A stretch of DNA of 19,207 nt from Flavobacteriaceae bacterium (GTDB lineage: Bacteria > Bacteroidota > Bacteroidia > Flavobacteriales > Flavobacteriaceae), in NCBI GenBank assembly GCA_947472705.1, contig CANJDA010000024.1, forward strand, positions 1 to 19,207, in the 5' to 3' direction. A program made the translations under genes and the position numbers. How positions within the stretch are numbered: the stretch's first letter is position 1; each line of letters opens with the position of its first letter. Positions 17,901-19,207 of this stretch are shown piece by piece. The notes below the pieces were generated by a model that was not told the origin of the DNA, did not search any database, and saw only the letters and a program-made list of their open reading frames with translations.

Positions 17901-18627
17901 CGAAAAAGGTAGCAATTCGGAACGTGAAATGGCCAATGCTATGTACTTAGCAGGTTTTGATGTAAAAGATGTACACATGACCGATTTGATTACAGGTCGT
18001 GAAACTTTAGATGATATTCAATTCATAGGAGCCGTTGGTGGATTCTCAAATTCCGATGTATTAGGTTCTGCTAAAGGTTGGGCGGGTGCCTTTTTATACA
18101 ACGAAAAAGCCAAGACAGCTTTACAAAATTTCTTTAAAAGAGAAGATACTTTATCAGTTGGTATTTGTAACGGTTGCCAGTTGTTTATGGAATTGGAAGT
18201 TATCAATCCAGAACATGAGATTCACGGCAAAATGAAACACAATGATTCTCATAAACACGAAAGTATCTTTACCTCAGTTACCGTTCAAGAAAATCATTCT
18301 GTGATGCTAAAAACTTTAGCAGGAACAACACTTGGAGTTTGGGTTTCACACGGAGAAGGAAAATTCAAATTACCATATGAAGAAAGTCAGTACAACATAG
18401 TAGCAAAGTATGCCTATGAAGGCTATCCTGCCAATCCAAATGGTTCCGACTATAATACCGCCATGCTAAGCGACAAAACAGGAAGGCATTTAGTGATGAT
18501 GCCACATATAGAGCGTTCCACTTTCCCTTGGAACTGGGCACACTATCCAACTGATAAAAAAGATGAAGTTTCCCCTTGGTTAGAAGCTTTTGTCAATGCA
18601 CGAAAATGGATTGAAAATAAAAACTAA
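14977..18627 (+). CDS. purL: Phosphoribosylformylglycinamidine synthase (single-chain PurL)
   Basis: The 1216-residue enzyme converts FGAR, glutamine and ATP to FGAM, step four of purine synthesis, in the cytoplasm. It fuses the synthetase and glutaminase parts. The N-terminal domain is followed by the linker motif FSQVNSEHCRHKIF (around 159-172) and the ATP-site motif KAETHNFPTTVEPFNGAATG (from about 245). The second half repeats the synthetase fold (GVMALDYKGKEG, AGHDIGSGGLITTLLEM). The class I glutaminase domain starts near 968 (AAIIREKGSNSEREMANA), with nucleophile C1064 in GICNGCQLF and H1177/E1179 in MPHIERS. All key residues are present and the length is normal for the bacteroidetal form. 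It is transcribed alone from a good promoter. A terminator-like hairpin lies at codons 40-48. Confidence 0.97.
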   Translation: MIHFFGNESSTVFAIQSQNELSAETISKLNWLFGNAHKIEKSVLTDFFIGPRATMVTPWSTNAVEITQNMGIEGIIRIEEFQKVSADFNDFDPMLSQKYNELHQDVFTINIKPEPILEIEDIEAYNKKEGLALSSEEVAYLNNVAAKIGRKLTDSEVFGFSQVNSEHCRHKIFNGTFVIDGEEKPTSLFKLIKKTSAENPNDIVSAYKDNVAFIIGPRVTQFAPKSADKPDFYQTQEFDSVISLKAETHNFPTTVEPFNGAATGSGGEIRDRLAGGQGSLPLAGTAVYMTSYSRLKENRNWENGMKERNWLYQTPMDILLKASNGASDFGNKFGQPLITGSILTFEHEEENRKLGYDKVIMQAGGIGYGKLDQSIKKKPTAGDKIVILGGENYRIGMGGAAVSSADTGAFGSGIELNAIQRSNPEMQKRAANAIRGMVESDVNKIISIHDHGAGGHLNCLSELVEETGGLIDLDKLPVGDPTLSAKEIIGNESQERMGLVIGKNDIDTLQHIADRERSPMYQVGEVTDNNRFTFESKSTGDKPMDFALEDMFGSSPKTIMADKTINRKYSDLNYTPDNIPTYLEKVLRLEAVACKDWLTNKVDRCVGGKVAKQQCAGPLQLPLNNVGVMALDYKGKEGIATSIGHSPIAGLINPTNGSRNAIAEALSNIVFAPLKDNLKSVSLSANWMWACKNEGEDARLYEAVQACSDFAIELGINIPTGKDSLSMKQKYPNEEVIAPGTVIISAAGNCSNITKVVEPVLQKNGGSIYYINLSQDDFKLGGSSFAQVLNKIGNDSPTIKDADFFKRTFNTIQGLIKNRQILAGHDIGSGGLITTLLEMCFADNNLGAKIDFSSFEENDLVKILFAENIGLVLQAKDDNTFENALNGIEFFKIGTVENSEQLTINNSTFSIQKYRDIWFETSYLLDQKQTKNNKAQERFNNYKSQPLQYIFPSHFTGKTPDISSVIKRPKAAIIREKGSNSEREMANAMYLAGFDVKDVHMTDLITGRETLDDIQFIGAVGGFSNSDVLGSAKGWAGAFLYNEKAKTALQNFFKREDTLSVGICNGCQLFMELEVINPEHEIHGKMKHNDSHKHESIFTSVTVQENHSVMLKTLAGTTLGVWVSHGEGKFKLPYEESQYNIVAKYAYEGYPANPNGSDYNTAMLSDKTGRHLVMMPHIERSTFPWNWAHYPTDKKDEVSPWLEAFVNARKWIENKN
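15095..15120 (+). terminator. Terminator-like hairpin inside purL
   Basis: AAAAATCCGTC (15095-15105) pairs perfectly with GACGGATTTTT (15108-15118); a CCTG tetraloop is the realistic loop. The right arm lies within seven Ts (15114-15120). The bases encode Lys-Ser-Val-Leu-Thr-Asp-Phe-Phe of PurL in frame, starting about 118 bases after the ATG. The shape is that of an intrinsic terminator, so it may act as an attenuator, but activity inside a translated region is inference. Confidence 0.45.
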
Positions 18628-18638
18628 TTTAATTTTTT

Positions 18639-18699
18639 GGGCGTGTCCCTTCGGGCCGGGCTGTCCGGGTTACATGGTAACCTCTCCCATCCCTCACGC
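18639..18699. repeat. GC-rich structured intergenic element, probably a dispersed repeat
   Basis: The 61-bp element begins GGGCGTGTCCC and ends CCCTCACGC, so the ends carry a GCGTG/CACGC inverted repeat. The middle contains CCCTTCGGG, CCGGGCTGTCCGG and the perfect stem-loop GGTTACATGGTAACC. Its GC content is far above its surroundings. The frame GGGCGTG...CGGGCTGTCCG...ATCCCTCACGC resembles elements I remember in many flavobacterial intergenic spaces, usually just after genes; that is from memory, not a search. It starts 11 bases after purL. The following 18700-18785 holds nothing I can identify. Confidence 0.55.
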
Positions 18700-18785
18700 T
18701 TATGATTAAAGCAGAAATTCACTACACAAAGTGTCCGAAACTTAAAAACATAAACCTGTTTTTAATAAGCACAAATACTTTTCAC

Positions 18786-18871
18786 CAACTAGTCCTGATG
18801 AGTTTTTGAACTCGTCCTGATCAGTTCTGCAACTCGTCCTGATCAGTTGTAAAACTCATCAGGACTAGTTG
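18786..18871. repeat. Four-unit 22-bp-period array bounded by 21-bp inverted repeats
   Basis: Units of 18 bases start at 18787, 18809, 18831 and 18853, each separated by 4 bases (TTTG, CTGC, GTAA). Unit 1 is AACTAGTCCTGATGAGTT, units 2 and 3 are both AACTCGTCCTGATCAGTT, and unit 4 is the exact reverse complement of unit 1. The outer units extend to a perfect 21-bp inverted repeat (18786-18806 with 18851-18871). Each spacer can be the tetraloop of a hairpin formed by AGTT and AACT from neighbouring units; the first has an 8-bp stem. It has no coding capacity and no T-run. The function is unknown. Confidence 0.85.
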
Positions 18872-18885
18872 ACGAAAATTTTCGT
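18872..18885. repeat. 14-bp perfect palindrome
   Basis: ACGAAAATTTTCGT is a perfect palindrome directly touching the right end of the 22-bp-period array. It could be a protein-binding site or part of the same element. A short CGAGC...GCTCG stem lies nearby at 18898-18913. Confidence 0.4.
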
Positions 18886-18926
18886 AAATAATTGAACCGA
18901 GCTCATGTGCTCGCTAATAACCATAT

Positions 18927-18964
18927 AAAAACAAGAAAGCCTGTTTCTTTCGAAACAGGCTTTC
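18927..18964 (-). terminator. Distal rrn terminator, repeated copy
   Basis: On the minus strand a perfect 13-bp stem (GAAAGCCTGTTTC with GAAACAGGCTTTC, loop GAAA) is followed by TTGTTTTT. It is identical to the proximal terminator at 19100-19137 and is the last of the series downstream of the 5S rRNA. Confidence 0.8.
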
Positions 18965-18993
18965 CACTAAAAAAGATTTGATATTAAGAGGAG

Positions 18994-19010
18994 GACTGCC
19001 AGTGGCAGTC
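18994..19010. other. Hairpin between rrn terminators
   Basis: GACTGCC and GGCAGTC form a perfect 7-bp stem around AGT. On the minus strand it follows the middle terminator and has no T-run, so it may only stabilise or process the RNA 3' end. Confidence 0.5.
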
Positions 19011-19016
19011 AGGTAT

Positions 19017-19051
19017 AAAAAAAAGAACCCTTCATCAATGATGAAGGGTTC
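19017..19051 (-). terminator. Middle rrn terminator
   Basis: On the minus strand GAACCCTTCATC pairs perfectly with GATGAAGGGTTC (12 bp, 3-base loop) and is followed by eight Ts. It is a strong intrinsic terminator oriented with the rRNA operon. Confidence 0.88.
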
Positions 19052-19054
19052 CAT

Positions 19055-19092
19055 AAAAAAAGGCAGCGACACGAACGCAGTGACTGCGCTGC
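19055..19092 (-). terminator. Terminator-like hairpin carrying a 5S-tail echo
   Basis: On the minus strand GCAGCG (19092-19087) pairs with CGCTGC (19068-19063) and runs into seven Ts. The right arm and T-run repeat the 5S rRNA tail, TGTCGCTGCCTTTTTT. An alternative inner stem CGCAG/CTGCG (19076-19088) overlaps the outer arm by two bases. Confidence 0.5.
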
Positions 19093-19099
19093 ACCGCTT

Positions 19100-19137
19100 A
19101 AAAACAAGAAAGCCTGTTTCTTTCGAAACAGGCTTTC
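19100..19137 (-). terminator. Proximal rrn terminator
   Basis: A perfect 13-bp stem with GAAA loop on the minus strand begins 11 bases after the end of the 5S rRNA and is followed by TTGTTTTT. The six Ts right after the 5S end come before the hairpin, which fits 5S processing upstream of a terminator. Confidence 0.88.
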
Positions 19138-19147
19138 CACTAAAAAA

Positions 19148-19207
19148 GGCAGCGACATACTCTCCCACATAACTGCAGTACCATCTGCGCAATCGGGCTT
19201 AACTTCT
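19148..19207 (-). rRNA. rrf: 5S rRNA, 3' part (cut by window edge)
   Basis: Read on the minus strand the last 60 bases are AGAAGTTAAGCCC...GCGCAGATGGTACTGC...GTGGGAGAGTATGTCGCTGCC, the conserved 3' half of bacterial 5S rRNA. The 5' half and the rest of the rrn operon lie beyond the right edge. The exact 3' end is set by analogy at the GTCGCTGCC closing strand, just before the T-run. Confidence 0.93.

Larger units (their letters stand above)
18927..19147. repeat. 48-bp exact direct repeat around rrn terminators
   Basis: The 48 bases at 18927-18974 recur without change at 19100-19147, 173 bases apart. Each copy contains the 13-bp-stem terminator and ends in CCACTAAAAAA. A further echo, AAAAAAGGCAGCGACA, occurs at 19056-19071 and at 19142-19157, where it is the 3' end of the 5S rRNA. 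This pattern suggests duplication or recombination between rrn operon ends. Confidence 0.85.

Noticed and set aside
18794..18820. Possible hammerhead ribozyme (CTGATGAG followed by a stem)
   Set aside because: The conserved GAAA strand does not follow the stem (GTCC does), and the CTGATGA core is itself inside the inverted repeat.
18786..18871. Possible small CRISPR array
   Set aside because: Units are only 18 bases with 4-base gaps, one unit is inverted and there are no cas genes; the gaps are too short to be spacers.
18914..19192. Minus-strand 92-codon frame (and a plus-strand frame at 18978-19172)
   Set aside because: Both run through the 5S tail, terminator hairpins and direct repeats; there is no protein-like composition.

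Overview
The window looks like a chromosomal segment of a member of the Flavobacteriaceae (Bacteroidota). The evidence is strongly AT-rich DNA, A-rich leaders without clear Shine-Dalgarno sequences, promoter candidates of the flavobacterial TTG-N19-TAnnTTTG type, type IX secretion (T9SS) C-terminal sorting domains, a lipoprotein with a Cys-Ser-Lys-Asp-Asp-Asp surface-export signal, a DUF3667 protein, bacillithiol and menaquinone genes, and a single-chain PurL. I cannot name a species from sequence alone.

Region 1 (1-7023, + strand) is a tandem duplication of a two-gene module. Each module has a surface-type lipoprotein with a CshA/VCBS-like repeat domain joined to a diheme c-type cytochrome region resembling the SO2930 family. 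It is followed by a T9SS-exported protein with a seven-repeat FG-GAP/VCBS propeller and an ASPIC/UnbV domain (CRTAC1-like). The first module is cut by the window edge, so the array may continue upstream. The pair may work together at or outside the outer membrane. This is the most unusual biology in the window, and its function is unknown to me. A bidirectional hairpin terminator closes the region.

Region 2 (7022-10694) holds ordinary accessory genes. A GNAT acetyltransferase and an inward-rectifier-type K+ channel form a minus-strand pair. Divergent from them is a plus-strand pair, a DUF3667 membrane protein and a lipoprotein M28 metallopeptidase, separated by one base.

Region 3 (10703-13169, - strand) holds tRNA-His(GTG) with its own well-formed promoter and terminator, preceded by a compact run menI-like thioesterase > menF-like isochorismate synthase > bshB1. 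This joins menaquinone steps with a bacillithiol step.

Region 4 (13349-18627, + strand) holds a lipoprotein with a predicted right-handed beta-helix, then purL for purine synthesis. purL has a clear TAnnTTTG element and a terminator-like hairpin inside its coding sequence.

Region 5 (18628-19207) is about 520 bases without protein genes but dense in structure. It contains a GC-rich 61-bp element of a type I associate with flavobacterial intergenic DNA, a four-unit 22-bp-period hairpin array bounded by 21-bp perfect inverted repeats, and a palindrome. Next comes a cluster of rRNA-operon terminators including a 48-bp exact direct repeat, and finally the 3' end of a 5S rRNA on the - strand, so an rrn operon lies just beyond the right edge. 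I recognise nothing in 18700-18785.
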